Part shown: positions 34,520-43,880 of the stretch, one piece after another | Numbering within the stretch: the stretch's first letter is position 1 | Layout of the letters: every line of letters begins with the position of its first letter | Assembly (NCBI GenBank): GCA_023459355.1 | Contig: JAEWUM010000019.1 | Span: 22,872 to 86,871, forward strand | Reading direction: 5' to 3' | DNA length: 64,000 nt | Source of the DNA: Bacteroidota bacterium | GTDB taxonomy: Bacteria > Bacteroidota > Bacteroidia > Bacteroidales > Paludibacteraceae | Translations under genes and position numbers: made by a program | Notes under the pieces: model-generated | What the model saw: only the letters and a program-made list of their open reading frames with translations | The model's database searches: none | Told to the model about the DNA's origin: nothing

Positions 34520-37500
34520 TTAACGTATTTCAACCCGTTCACCTTTCCCCACCCCAACAAACTCCGGCGCATACAAACATTGGATTGAAGCTGTTCCTCC
34601 GGAAAAATTACCGGAAGCATTCACGAAGTATTCATCTTCAAACACATAAGTGCCTTTGGGTAAGTGACTGAAAAAGTATTGCGTAGAGGCATCCTTTACA
34701 GTTCGGTAGTAAACAACTCCTTCTTTCCAACTGCATCCCGAGAGTTGGCTAACGGGTTCGAGGTTGGCTGCCCTGTTGTCTTTCAGGACAACGAATTCCA
34801 AATCCCGGTCGGTCGTAACCACCATTCTCGCGATAAGTTTGTCTCCCTTTTGGATGCTTTGCAGGGTTGCATTTACGTTTTGCCCGTTGATGGGGAAAAG
34901 GGTTTTGCGGTTGTCCACGATGCGTTCCACAAACAACTGCTTTTCTACCTGTAAGGCGCTACCCGATGATCTTACTTTGTCCATCTCCTGATAATATTGC
35001 CAGTACAAGGCACCCCAGGCAGGAGAAGCTGTTTCCGGCTGATTAACCCGGTTAATCGTGATGCCCTCTCTGATATCCTCTTTAGCGAGTGTTTGTTTAA
35101 TATAACCGGTTCCGGGAATGCCCTGATTGGTGTCGAAAGTCTTTTTGCCGGCGGTTATGCTGAACGACTGTTTATTATTCAGCAGGTTGTTGCCGATGCC
35201 AGTGAGCGCGTAAATTGCATTCACAGAAGCAACCGGCGATTCCCATTGTTGGGTTTGTTTCTGACGCAACAGCCAGGTTTTCATCAGCGCCAGTTCGGTT
35301 TCATTACCCGGGACTAAGTTAAATGCTTCCATCAGCTTTACCTGTACGCTTATAGGACGCTCGTTCCATCGATAGCCGGCTGTGTTTTTAGACCAGTACA
35401 TGCCTTTATCTGTTGTACGCAAGGAGTTTTCTTTGAGTGTTTTGATAATCGCATCCACGGCATCAGGTTTGTTGGCATGATGGAGAATCATTGCAGCCAA
35501 TGCTTTGTCGTACAGACCGAATTTGTTGTAGTATTGCTCTGTCTCTTTTATATAGAACACCATGGCTTCTTTGGAGTCGGCAGATATTTCGGGTGCATTT
35601 ATTTTTGTCCGCAAAGAAAGAAAATGCAATTGGAGAGAATTGATATTCATCTTTTTTTCATAATCTTTCACTTGCTTTTTCACTTGCAGATAGTCTTTGG
35701 TAATTTGGCCTTCGAGGTAATTCATGGCGGGTCCTAACATCCTGTTAATAATATTGATGTCGGTAAATTCGCGTGCCTTCAGCAAACCTTCGGCAATAAA
35801 CTGGGTCACCCAGCGACTTTCACCCATGCCATCGAACCAGGAGAAAGCGCCATTTGGTAATTGTAGTGTCGAAAGTTTATCTAAATACCTTGACTTTAAT
35901 TGTTCTTGCTGATTCAAGTCGAAAAGCAATGCGATGCGCTGTTGTTGCTCTGTTTCGTTTTTTGCTTCTGTCAGCCAGGGTGTTTCCTCGAGCAGGATGT
36001 TTTTCAACTCCTGATTTTTATTCAGGGCAGATTGAATACTGCCGGGTTCTGTTTGCTTGATTTGTTCGAATATTGTTTTGATGCGTGGATTATCCAGCAA
36101 AATATTGCCAGCCAGCGCATTTACGTACCAGGCGATAAAATAATCTACCGCGTTTTCGTTTTTCGGTTTTGCTAATGCCGGTAAAGCCTGAATGGCATAC
36201 CACACCGGATTGGCACTGAATTCGAAGGTGAGCTGACGGGTATCTACCTTATCAACCAGTTCTTGTATGGCGTCTAATTTTAATTCTTTGGTGGCTTCGT
36301 TGCCGATGAAAACCGGGTAGCTTTCGGTGACAAGCACTTTATCGGGTAATATCGCCAAATAGCGTTGTTCGCCATCTGAAAAATTACCGGCATCAGCTAC
36401 TACCTTGCAAATCAGCCATTCGTACTGATCAAAACCACTCACATCCCAGGATAAAGTAAGTGGTTTCCCATCAGCCGGGACATCTACCGCAATCATATTC
36501 GTATCGTTCAGCAGTACAGCTTGATCGGTTGTCGGGTCGATTAAAGTCAGTTTGACATTCGTTTTTAGTGCTTTATCCGATAGATTTACCAAACTTGCCT
36601 GCAAGGTGAGTTTGTCCGATTGTCGCACGAACCTGGGCATGTTGAGCTGTACCATCAGGTCTTGCTGGGTGATAAGCTGTGCTTCCTCTTGACCGAAATA
36701 CAGGTCTTTCGTATGTGCCAGCATCTTCAGGTTCCAGCGGGTCAGACTCTCAGGCATGGTGAAACTAAACTGATAATTGCCAGTGTTGTCGCCTTGCAGA
36801 TGCGGGTAGAAGAAAACAGTTTCGTTGAAGTTGCTGCGGATGCGGGGTGATAGTGAGGGTTGAGTCCGTTTCTCATTTTCCTGAACGGTATTAACAAAGA
36901 ATTCTAAATCTTTATCAGCCAAAGTAGCCACTTTATTTGCATCTTCATTTGTTATACTGATAGTTAAAGATGCCGCTCTTTTAGTTCCTCTTACAAGAAC
37001 ATTTTTTAGATCTCTAAAACTTTTGAAATACAAACCATACCAATTAATTTCAGGTCTGAAATAAGCAGGTGTTTCATGATATTTAATGTAATTATTAATT
37101 GGGTATATATACCTATAATTCTGAGAACCAATCCAGTTGTAACTATCTGGGAAAGCTATTCTGTAAACCGGATTGAATAGCCACTGATGTGGTTTCAGTT
37201 CATCCAGTGAGGCATCATACATACCGGCAAGCAATTCAGCAATTTTACCTTTTGCTGCTACTTCGGGGATGTTAACCGTCCATGTAGCAGCTTCGCCCGG
37301 AAGGAGTTTGTCCCGGAAAACAGTCAGTTTAGGCGTCAGTTTCTTTTCGATGATTTTTTCGGTGATACGAACGCTTTCCTGAAATACTTGTTCATCTCTT
37401 ACAAATGTAAAGTCAACCGTGACACCTCCTCTGTGTTTTGTTGCAAAAGGAATGCTGAAAGTACGGATGTTGTTGTTCATGCTCAACCAGCGCGATGAAA

Positions 37501-40288
37501 TAAGCTCATTGCCATGCTTGACTTCCATCAGCACATGCGCGCATTTTACGGATGTGCCGAAACGTATGTTCACCTTTTCTCCCGGCAGACTTTCGAACTG
37601 GTTTTCAGGTAACCAAACATAAGTTTTTACGGGTGAACGGTTCTCTTTTTTATCATATAAAATAAAGATATGCTCGGATTCTACCGGATTACCGTGTTTG
37701 TCATTAGTAGTAAAGATAAGTTTGTACCTGCCGGATGGGTATTTTTTCAGATTAAGCGTTAAATGTGCTGATTGGGTATCGTAGGTACCTTCAGTCATCA
37801 GCTTGTCGGTCGTAAATGCTGTGTCGGATTTCAGATTTTCTCTGTAATCGGTTGTTTCTTTCAGACTGAAAAGTTGATAGCGAATTGACTTGTGTATCTT
37901 CTCTCCGGCAATATTTTGCGTTGAAACCTTGAATTTGGATGTGTCTTGCTTTTGGATTAATTCCGGGACATCAGCCAGGATGAATAAAGATTGTTCGCTC
38001 ACCGACAAATGGGCAATGGTTTGCTGGCTTTCACCTTTGGAGTCTGTAGCATCAATGGTAATCGTGTAGCGATAAGCCTGTTTAACCCTGTTTTCACGAA
38101 TACTTTTATCAATTTCGGGGGTAAACTGAATGGAGAATTTACCTTTTGCATCGGTTGTTGTTTCACCGGAAGCAATCATTGCTTCTATACGGTTGGGTGG
38201 AAACCAGCGCCAGAAAGGATGTACGTAGCGGTTGATAACATATTTTACTTTGGTATCAGGAAGCGAATAGCCCGCGAATGCTTTTACTTCGCCATTAAGC
38301 GTCACGACTTCCCCAAAACTGATTTCTGCTGCCGGTTGTGTTACCGTGACTTCAAACGTGGGTCTTTTGTATTCTTCTACCAGAATATTAATTTCGTGTA
38401 GGTTGTCAGCCCGCACCAAGTAATTACCATTTAATCCTCCTGAAGGCAGTACAAAGCTACCTGATGCCGAACCGAATTCATTGGTACTTAGTTCAAGTTG
38501 ACTGATGCTTTTCCCATTTACATCAATCAGTTCGAAACGGATGTTTTTGTTGGCTGTGACTTCCTGTTTCTTGCTGTCCATTTCATAGGCAATGGCTTTA
38601 AAATAAATTGTTTGCCCGGGGCGATAAATAGCTCTGTCGGTAAAGATGTTAACGCGTTGTTGAGTTGTTTCGGTTGGTTTAAATTTGCTGAAATAAGGGG
38701 AATGACTCATGGTAGAAAAATAGCGATCATCTTTCTTTTTCAAAACGATGATTTCATTGCCAGAGGATTTTAAGCGGGGTAATTCCACATATCCTTTCGA
38801 GTTTGTTTTCCCTGTTGCAGTCGGCGTCATTACATATTGATTATCTGTCCATTTATATTTGTAGGAAGTTATTTCAACCTGTTTCACTTGCTTTCCGGTG
38901 ATGCGATTCAATACATAATAGGCATTTTTTCCTTCTGAAACGGCTCTCTTTATGAAAGTCAAATCAGTAACGGTATAATATGATTTGGTCATTTTATCTT
39001 TTTCCCGCATGCCCGTAGGGTAGGCGATGTATTCGTAGATACCATATTCGCCGGTTTGCAAGTTGAAAGTTGAGTCAACCGCTTCATAATCGGCATTCAA
39101 AGGCAGGTTAAAAGTTAGCGTTTCAATCAAAGTTTTGTCGAATGGATCTTTACTCGAATCAATTTCTTTGTTGAGATCATGCCTTGCAAAATCTTCCGAA
39201 CTTGTACTTAAACGATATATTTCAAGTGTGATTGCAGGGATATTCGTTGAACGGATGTTTAATTTAAATTTACCTGAAGGTGCTGCATCTGCGGCACTTT
39301 CGATAAACAATGATTGCTGTTCGATTTGTGCCAGGATGTTATGTAGTAAACCTATCCGGGGATAATCAGGAAATGTCTCAATGCCTTTCTTACACATGGC
39401 ATGTGCTAATTTCTTGTGTTGGGGAATTTCAGCATTATGCAGATAATGCCTGGCTTTTTGCGCCATGATTTCTACTACTGCCGGGTCGTGCAGGTAAACT
39501 TGTTCCAGGCTATCTGCTTTTTGAATAAAAGTTTGGGAGTCGGATTGTCCATGTAGATAATCAAGATAATTTATTTCAGCTAAAACGGTTAGATTTGTAT
39601 CGCCTTGTTTTTTTTGAAATTGGATTAACTCTTTGTATGTTTCCTGAACGGTTTTTTCATCTTTCCATGCTTCTGCCAGATCAATTCTTTTGTAGGCAAT
39701 ATAATCAAACAAAGTAGGTGTTGTATTTATATCTTCTTTTTTTTCTGACTGAAGAATAAACAGTTTTTGTAGGCTTTCTATGTCAGTTTGTTGACTGATT
39801 CGTTGTTCCTTCCATGCTTCATCAATCAAAGATTTTACCTTTTGCTGAAAATGATTTTTGCTCCATGTTTCTATGTTTTGGGGTAGCAAGCCGGCCACAT
39901 CTGTCCGCCGGTCAATCTCGAAACGCTTATTTTGATAGTAGTTATGATACATTTCCGCTGCCATGCAAAACAACAATTGCTTTATTGCTGAGGGTTCAAA
40001 AGCTTCGGCGAACTGCTCAAAGTCTTTCAATACAGCTGGTGAAGTGTTGGGTTCTTTCTCTGTTTGAATACGATAACGGTATAATCTGACCTTGATTTGT
40101 TCCTGTTGGTTGTTGGTTGCTTCGGCAATGCGACTGATGGAGTCTATTGCTTTCAATGCCGACTCAGGCAAATCTTTTTCTATCAGTTGATCAACTTTTT
40201 CCCAAGCTTGGGTGTTTTGGGCAGTGATGCTGACTGTTATTGTTAAAAGTGAGATCAGCAAGATAGAATTGATAATATATTTTTTCAT
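34520..40288 (-). CDS. Alpha-2-macroglobulin family protein, thioester-less
   Basis: This 1922-residue protein has a signal peptide ending near VSITAQ. A tetratricopeptide-like helical region covers the first about 330 residues. Macroglobulin (MG) domains follow, with RVNIFTDRAIYRPGQTIYFK marking the MG2-like start and FFYPHLQGDNTGNYQFSFTM / PESLTRWNLKMLAHTKDLY the domain before the terpenoid-cyclase-like alpha barrel (GAFSWFDGMGESRWVT). The C-terminal end has GTYVFEDEYFVNASGNFSGG. The reactive thioester motif CxEQ of protease-trapping macroglobulins is absent. The family acts in the periplasm or at the outer membrane, often beside penicillin-binding protein 1C; no such partner is here. Confidence 0.9.
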   Translation of the reverse strand: MKKYIINSILLISLLTITVSITAQNTQAWEKVDQLIEKDLPESALKAIDSISRIAEATNNQQEQIKVRLYRYRIQTEKEPNTSPAVLKDFEQFAEAFEPSAIKQLLFCMAAEMYHNYYQNKRFEIDRRTDVAGLLPQNIETWSKNHFQQKVKSLIDEAWKEQRISQQTDIESLQKLFILQSEKKEDINTTPTLFDYIAYKRIDLAEAWKDEKTVQETYKELIQFQKKQGDTNLTVLAEINYLDYLHGQSDSQTFIQKADSLEQVYLHDPAVVEIMAQKARHYLHNAEIPQHKKLAHAMCKKGIETFPDYPRIGLLHNILAQIEQQSLFIESAADAAPSGKFKLNIRSTNIPAITLEIYRLSTSSEDFARHDLNKEIDSSKDPFDKTLIETLTFNLPLNADYEAVDSTFNLQTGEYGIYEYIAYPTGMREKDKMTKSYYTVTDLTFIKRAVSEGKNAYYVLNRITGKQVKQVEITSYKYKWTDNQYVMTPTATGKTNSKGYVELPRLKSSGNEIIVLKKKDDRYFSTMSHSPYFSKFKPTETTQQRVNIFTDRAIYRPGQTIYFKAIAYEMDSKKQEVTANKNIRFELIDVNGKSISQLELSTNEFGSASGSFVLPSGGLNGNYLVRADNLHEINILVEEYKRPTFEVTVTQPAAEISFGEVVTLNGEVKAFAGYSLPDTKVKYVINRYVHPFWRWFPPNRIEAMIASGETTTDAKGKFSIQFTPEIDKSIRENRVKQAYRYTITIDATDSKGESQQTIAHLSVSEQSLFILADVPELIQKQDTSKFKVSTQNIAGEKIHKSIRYQLFSLKETTDYRENLKSDTAFTTDKLMTEGTYDTQSAHLTLNLKKYPSGRYKLIFTTNDKHGNPVESEHIFILYDKKENRSPVKTYVWLPENQFESLPGEKVNIRFGTSVKCAHVLMEVKHGNELISSRWLSMNNNIRTFSIPFATKHRGGVTVDFTFVRDEQVFQESVRITEKIIEKKLTPKLTVFRDKLLPGEAATWTVNIPEVAAKGKIAELLAGMYDASLDELKPHQWLFNPVYRIAFPDSYNWIGSQNYRYIYPINNYIKYHETPAYFRPEINWYGLYFKSFRDLKNVLVRGTKRAASLTISITNEDANKVATLADKDLEFFVNTVQENEKRTQPSLSPRIRSNFNETVFFYPHLQGDNTGNYQFSFTMPESLTRWNLKMLAHTKDLYFGQEEAQLITQQDLMVQLNMPRFVRQSDKLTLQASLVNLSDKALKTNVKLTLIDPTTDQAVLLNDTNMIAVDVPADGKPLTLSWDVSGFDQYEWLICKVVADAGNFSDGEQRYLAILPDKVLVTESYPVFIGNEATKELKLDAIQELVDKVDTRQLTFEFSANPVWYAIQALPALAKPKNENAVDYFIAWYVNALAGNILLDNPRIKTIFEQIKQTEPGSIQSALNKNQELKNILLEETPWLTEAKNETEQQQRIALLFDLNQQEQLKSRYLDKLSTLQLPNGAFSWFDGMGESRWVTQFIAEGLLKAREFTDINIINRMLGPAMNYLEGQITKDYLQVKKQVKDYEKKMNINSLQLHFLSLRTKINAPEISADSKEAMVFYIKETEQYYNKFGLYDKALAAMILHHANKPDAVDAIIKTLKENSLRTTDKGMYWSKNTAGYRWNERPISVQVKLMEAFNLVPGNETELALMKTWLLRQKQTQQWESPVASVNAIYALTGIGNNLLNNKQSFSITAGKKTFDTNQGIPGTGYIKQTLAKEDIREGITINRVNQPETASPAWGALYWQYYQEMDKVRSSGSALQVEKQLFVERIVDNRKTLFPINGQNVNATLQSIQKGDKLIARMVVTTDRDLEFVVLKDNRAANLEPVSQLSGCSWKEGVVYYRTVKDASTQYFFSHLPKGTYVFEDEYFVNASGNFSGGTASIQCLYAPEFVGVGKGERVEIR

Positions 40289-40343
40289 TCGTTTAATTTT
40301 CGTTTTTCGTGATTGATAATATTAATAACCCGGAATGATAAAA

Positions 40344-40545
40344 CCATATGTAAACTATATGGAAACCTTATTTGTACCTTATTTTCTTACTAAACAACCT
40401 TAGTAGCAAATGAAAATCCCGAAACACAACCTTATTACCTTATTTTCCTAATTTAATTTTCAAATAAGGTAATAAGGTTGTATGATGAGAAACAAAACCT
40501 CCTACTAAGGTTGTTTAGTAAGAAAATAAGGTACAAATAAGGTTT
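40344..40545. repeat. Nested long palindrome with 44-bp perfect arms
   Basis: The outer arms, 40363-40406 and 40502-40545, are exact reverse complements of 44 bases. Inside them lies a second perfect 20-bp inverted repeat (40426-40445 and 40462-40481). Both are built largely from the word ACCTTATT and its complement AATAAGGT. A small hairpin CCATAT/ATATGG (40344-40362) borders the left side. The element lies in the 375-base gap between the divergent macroglobulin and MATE genes and holds no gene. Confidence 0.95.
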
Positions 40546-40630
40546 GGTCCTGTGTAATCATATTAAATTATAGTTTCTTGTTTTGATGCACATTGCAATA
40601 AGATGGTGACAAAGTTAACGCTAAAATTAA

Positions 40631-40638
40631 TATCTTTG
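40631..40638 (+). promoter_or_regulatory. Minus-7 box of the MATE gene
   Basis: TATCTTTG matches TAnnTTTG perfectly, 25 bases before the ATG. It lies just downstream of the nested palindrome. Confidence 0.6.
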
Positions 40639-40663
40639 CAACTTTCATTCAAAAAACGCAACT

Positions 40664-41986
40664 ATGCTTTCTGCTAAAAATATATTCAAAGTAACTTATC
40701 CGGTGTTTCTGACTTTGCTGGTGCAGAACATCATCAACGTGACGGATACGGCCTTTCTCGGACGGGTGAGTGAAATTGCATTGGGCGGTTCTGCCATTGG
40801 CGGGGTATATTTCTTGGCTATTTTTGTTATCGGATTTGGTTTCAGTCAGGGAACGCAGATCATCATCGGCCGGCGTAACGGTGAAGGTAAATATGCGGAA
40901 GTAGGTCCGATTTTCAACAACGGGATGTTTTTCATCCTGCTGTTGTCGGCTTTCTTCCTTATTTTCTCCTGGTTGTTCAATGCCGATATCATGAAATATC
41001 TCGTGAGTTCTGACCATATTTATCAGGCTTCGCTGGAATATCTCCACTGGCGGAAATGGAGTTTTATTTTCGCCTTTATCAACGTGATGTTCAGGGGAAT
41101 GTTTGTCGGGGTTACCAATACGTCGGTGCTGACCGGTTCGGCTGTAATTACTGCTACAGTCAATGTTGTGCTCGATTATGCCATGATTTTTGGTCATTGG
41201 GGATTCCCGGAGATGGGTATTGCCGGTGCAGCCCTTGCTTCTGTGATTGCGGAAGCGGCATCAACAGTCTTTCTGATTGTGTACACCTTTCTGCATCATG
41301 ACTTCCAAAAATATCAATTATATTCGATTAAGAAAATTGATTTTAAACTGATTCGCCAAATACTGGAGCTTTCGGTCTTCATCATGTTTCAGTTTTTCAT
41401 CTCCATTTCTACCTGGTTCATGTTTTTTATTTTTATCGAAAGGATGGGAGAGCGACCGCTGGCAGCCACGAATATAGGCCGAAGTTTATATGTGTTGCTG
41501 ATGATTCCGGGTTCGGCGCTCGCAACTACCGTGAGTACCATGGTGAGCAACCTGATTGGTGCCGACAGGAGACAGGATGTGATCCCCTTTATTCATAAAA
41601 TGTTGGGTGTAGTCGTTGTATTGGTTACTCCGTTGATGGTTTTTACCTTTTTCTTTCCGGAGTTGTTCGCTCAGATTTACACGAACGATCCCGGATTGGT
41701 TGCAGCTTCTATTCCCGTCATGAAAGTGGTTTCCATAGCGATGATTTTCTGCGCGGTAGGAAGTATCTTGTTTCATTCCATTTCCGGAACAGGTAATACC
41801 AAAACAGCTTTCATTATTGAATTCGGCACCTTGTTTTTCTATCTTTCGTATGTTTATTACACGGCCATCATAAACCCACAGCCAGTCTATATCGTCTGGA
41901 TGTCGGAGTTTGTTTATTGGTCGGTATTAGGCATCGGCGCCTATATTTATTTACGAAAAGGAAACTGGCAAAAGAAAGTATTGTAA
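40664..41986 (+). CDS. MATE family efflux transporter
   Basis: The protein has 440 residues and about 12 transmembrane helices in two related halves. The family start is VTYPVFLTLLVQNIINVTDTAFLGRVSE, split here as VTYPVFLTLLVQNI and TDTAFLGRV. The second half shows LPGSALA-like LMIPGSALATTVSTMVSNLI. MATE proteins export cationic drugs or metabolites in exchange for sodium or protons. It belongs to the NorM/DinF-like group; the substrate is not predictable. The downstream YrdC-type gene begins one base after the stop, so the two are co-transcribed. Confidence 0.93.
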   Translation: MLSAKNIFKVTYPVFLTLLVQNIINVTDTAFLGRVSEIALGGSAIGGVYFLAIFVIGFGFSQGTQIIIGRRNGEGKYAEVGPIFNNGMFFILLLSAFFLIFSWLFNADIMKYLVSSDHIYQASLEYLHWRKWSFIFAFINVMFRGMFVGVTNTSVLTGSAVITATVNVVLDYAMIFGHWGFPEMGIAGAALASVIAEAASTVFLIVYTFLHHDFQKYQLYSIKKIDFKLIRQILELSVFIMFQFFISISTWFMFFIFIERMGERPLAATNIGRSLYVLLMIPGSALATTVSTMVSNLIGADRRQDVIPFIHKMLGVVVVLVTPLMVFTFFFPELFAQIYTNDPGLVAASIPVMKVVSIAMIFCAVGSILFHSISGTGNTKTAFIIEFGTLFFYLSYVYYTAIINPQPVYIVWMSEFVYWSVLGIGAYIYLRKGNWQKKVL

Positions 41987-41987
41987 T

Positions 41988-42596
41988 ATGCTGATTAGAA
42001 TATACGAAGATAATCCCAGTCCTCAACAGATTCAGAAAGTCGTTGAGGTCTTGCGTAACGGAGGAATCATCATCTTTCCGACCGATACGGTATATGCTTT
42101 CGGGTGCGATATTTTCAATGCCCGTGCGGTGGAAGCCATCGTGCGTTTAAAAGAAAAGGACATCCGCAAAGCAGATCTATCCTTTGTCTGCCACGAGATG
42201 AGTCAAATCAGCGAATATGCCAGAATGGATGATTATGCTTTCAAGCTGATGAAAAAGAACCTGCCCGGACCTTTTACTTTTCTGCTGAATGGCAGTAACC
42301 GGCTTCCCAAATTATTCAAAAACAAAAAAGTCGTAGGCATCCGCATGCCGGGCAATAATATCGCCCTCGATATCGTTCGCGAACTGGGCAACCCCATCAT
42401 GGTAAGTTCTGTCTTTACCGATGAAGATACCCTCGAATACATCGCCGATCCTGAACTGATTGAAGAACGTTTTGGTTCTCAGGTTGAATTAGTGATTGAT
42501 GGAGGGTATGGCGGCACGACTACTTCAACGATTGTGGATTGCACGGGAGAGGAACCTGAGATTATACGGGAAGGGGCAGGGGAGTTAGTGGAGTGA
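41988..42596 (+). CDS. YrdC/Sua5/YciO family protein (threonylcarbamoyl-AMP synthase-like)
   Basis: This 202-residue single-domain YrdC fold has GGIIIFPTDTVYAFGCD near residue 30, then RLKEKDIRKADLSFVC, PGPFTFLL and VGIRMPGNNIALDIVRELG. TsaC/Sua5 enzymes make threonylcarbamoyl-AMP for the t6A tRNA modification. The KxR motif (K-x-R-x(3)-P) is changed here to KEKDIRKADL, which is closer to the YciO branch whose role is less clear. It is translated together with the MATE gene. Confidence 0.85.
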   Translation: MLIRIYEDNPSPQQIQKVVEVLRNGGIIIFPTDTVYAFGCDIFNARAVEAIVRLKEKDIRKADLSFVCHEMSQISEYARMDDYAFKLMKKNLPGPFTFLLNGSNRLPKLFKNKKVVGIRMPGNNIALDIVRELGNPIMVSSVFTDEDTLEYIADPELIEERFGSQVELVIDGGYGGTTTSTIVDCTGEEPEIIREGAGELVE

Positions 42597-42613
42597 TACC
42601 CTAACCCATTCTA

Positions 42614-43098
42614 ATCACCAAATTGGACAAACCATGTCGCCAATTGGACAAACGGTGTCGCCTATTTCTAAAATATTCATTTTATATTTGCGAACCTATC
42701 CACAATTGCGAACGTATCCATATCCATATTTACATCCGAACACAAAGGCTGCCAAAATATGGGGTGTGCTGTCAGTGAATATGACAGACTTTTATGCTTT
42801 ACGGACTTATGCTGGTTTTTGTGGTTTTATCCTGCTTTTTTGTCTGGCAATCACTATCTCAACTCGAAAAACCAAGGCGGATCTTTGTCAAAACAAGCCT
42901 TGCGTTTTGACGAAGTGCTCACTGGATAATGACGCAACAAGCACTGGGTAGCACCCCAACTCAAGGCGCATTTTGTCGCTACGCAAGGGGCATTTCATCA
43001 CAACCCAGGGCTTGTTTTGTCGAAAACCCAGGGCTGAATTCAATTTTGACCGGTAATGACGAGGACATTACCGGCATTGCTGTATCCACCTCCCCTGA
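42614..43098 (+). repeat. Dispersed repeat family A, copy 2 (short form)
   Basis: The same ordered parts as copy 1 are present in direct orientation: GACAAACCATGTCGCC and GACAAACGGTGTCGCC near 42624-42662, TATTCATTTTAT, the hairpin CTGTCAGTGAATATGACAG near 42770-42790, seven degenerate 21-24-nt units (about 42870-43035), the CCGGTAATG/CATTACCGG stem (43050-43074), and TATCCACC to close. It lies 18 bases downstream of the YrdC-type stop codon, at the left edge of the accessory island. The rest of the gap up to the mod gene holds the two elements listed next and no supported gene. Confidence 0.85.
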
Positions 43099-43128
43099 CT
43101 TATCACATTATCCTCCCTTATTTCAATT

Positions 43129-43210
43129 AAAAAGCTCTGAGGTTTTCATAAAAAGCCCAGAGGTTTCTATAAAAAGCTCTGAGGTTTCTACAAAAAGCTC
43201 AGGGCTTTTA
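43129..43210 (+). repeat. Four 21-bp direct repeats (AAAAAGCTCTGAGGTTTC type)
   Basis: Units begin at 43129, 43150, 43171 and 43192; the fourth diverges after AAAAAGCTCAG. A related inverted piece (AAAAAGCTCAGAGCTTTTT) lies at 43236-43255. One frame would read as heptapeptide repeats K-S-S-E-V-x-x, but no start, promoter or family supports a protein. Confidence 0.85.
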
Positions 43211-43671
43211 CTTTATCTCTTCCCTACGAAACAAAAAAGCTCAGAGCTTTTTGCAATGTCTTCCCCTCTAAGCATGTTCACCTGCCCGATTTTGAGCCGA
43301 AAAATAAGTATTACTTTCTCTTGTTCTGCCTGATGCTTGCGTCTGACAAGCGTTGGGTAGTCTTTTTCTTTCATTATTATAGAGTTTAATAATGGGGTTA
43401 ATTGGATTTAACCCCTTGGGTTAATGGGGTGTATATTTAAAAGTTGGTGGTTAAAAATATGTGTGGTGTAGGGAATTTCGGAGAAATTTATATTATTTTA
43501 AAAAAGAGTATTTGTTTCAATTTAGTTGGTAATTATAACTGTATTAAGTTTAGTTATCTACAATGTTGAAAACTTTTTAACTGTATTTCATACTGTTATG
43601 AAATTATTCCCTAAATTTGGCTTGTTTTTATGCACTTAATAATAATTAATGCGAATCAGGAGTTGAAAATC

Positions 43672-43880
43672 AGATCCCTCACTTCCGTTCGGGATGACAA
43701 TTTTCACTTTATTAATATTACCCGTCGGCAAAAGTATGCAAAAACTATTCTATTCTTGCAGCGACGGGTGCTATGGTTCCCGAACCGTCGCCGTAAAGAT
43801 TCTAATTATAAATGGAAAGATAGTGCGACGGTATTTAATCTTAATGAATTGTTGTCATCCCGAACGGAAGTGAGGGATCT
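43672..43880 (+). mobile_element. 209-bp MITE-like element B, copy 1
   Basis: Perfect 29-bp terminal inverted repeats begin AGATCCCTCACTTCCGTTCG and read inward to GGGATGACAA. Internally there are two hairpins, ACCCGTCG/CGACGGGT and ACCGTCG/CGACGGT, in that order. The same design is found at 63634-63836. An additional outer inverted repeat (AATTAATGCGAATCAGGAG on the left, its near-complement at about 43907-43933 on the right) frames this copy only. No transposase ORF is inside. Confidence 0.88.

Noticed and set aside
42634..43333. Two ORFs of 105 and 134 codons in the repeat zone
   Set aside because: They overlap in different frames and cover repeat family A and the 21-bp repeats; similar codons at 7342-7554 come from the homologous repeat, not from a conserved protein.
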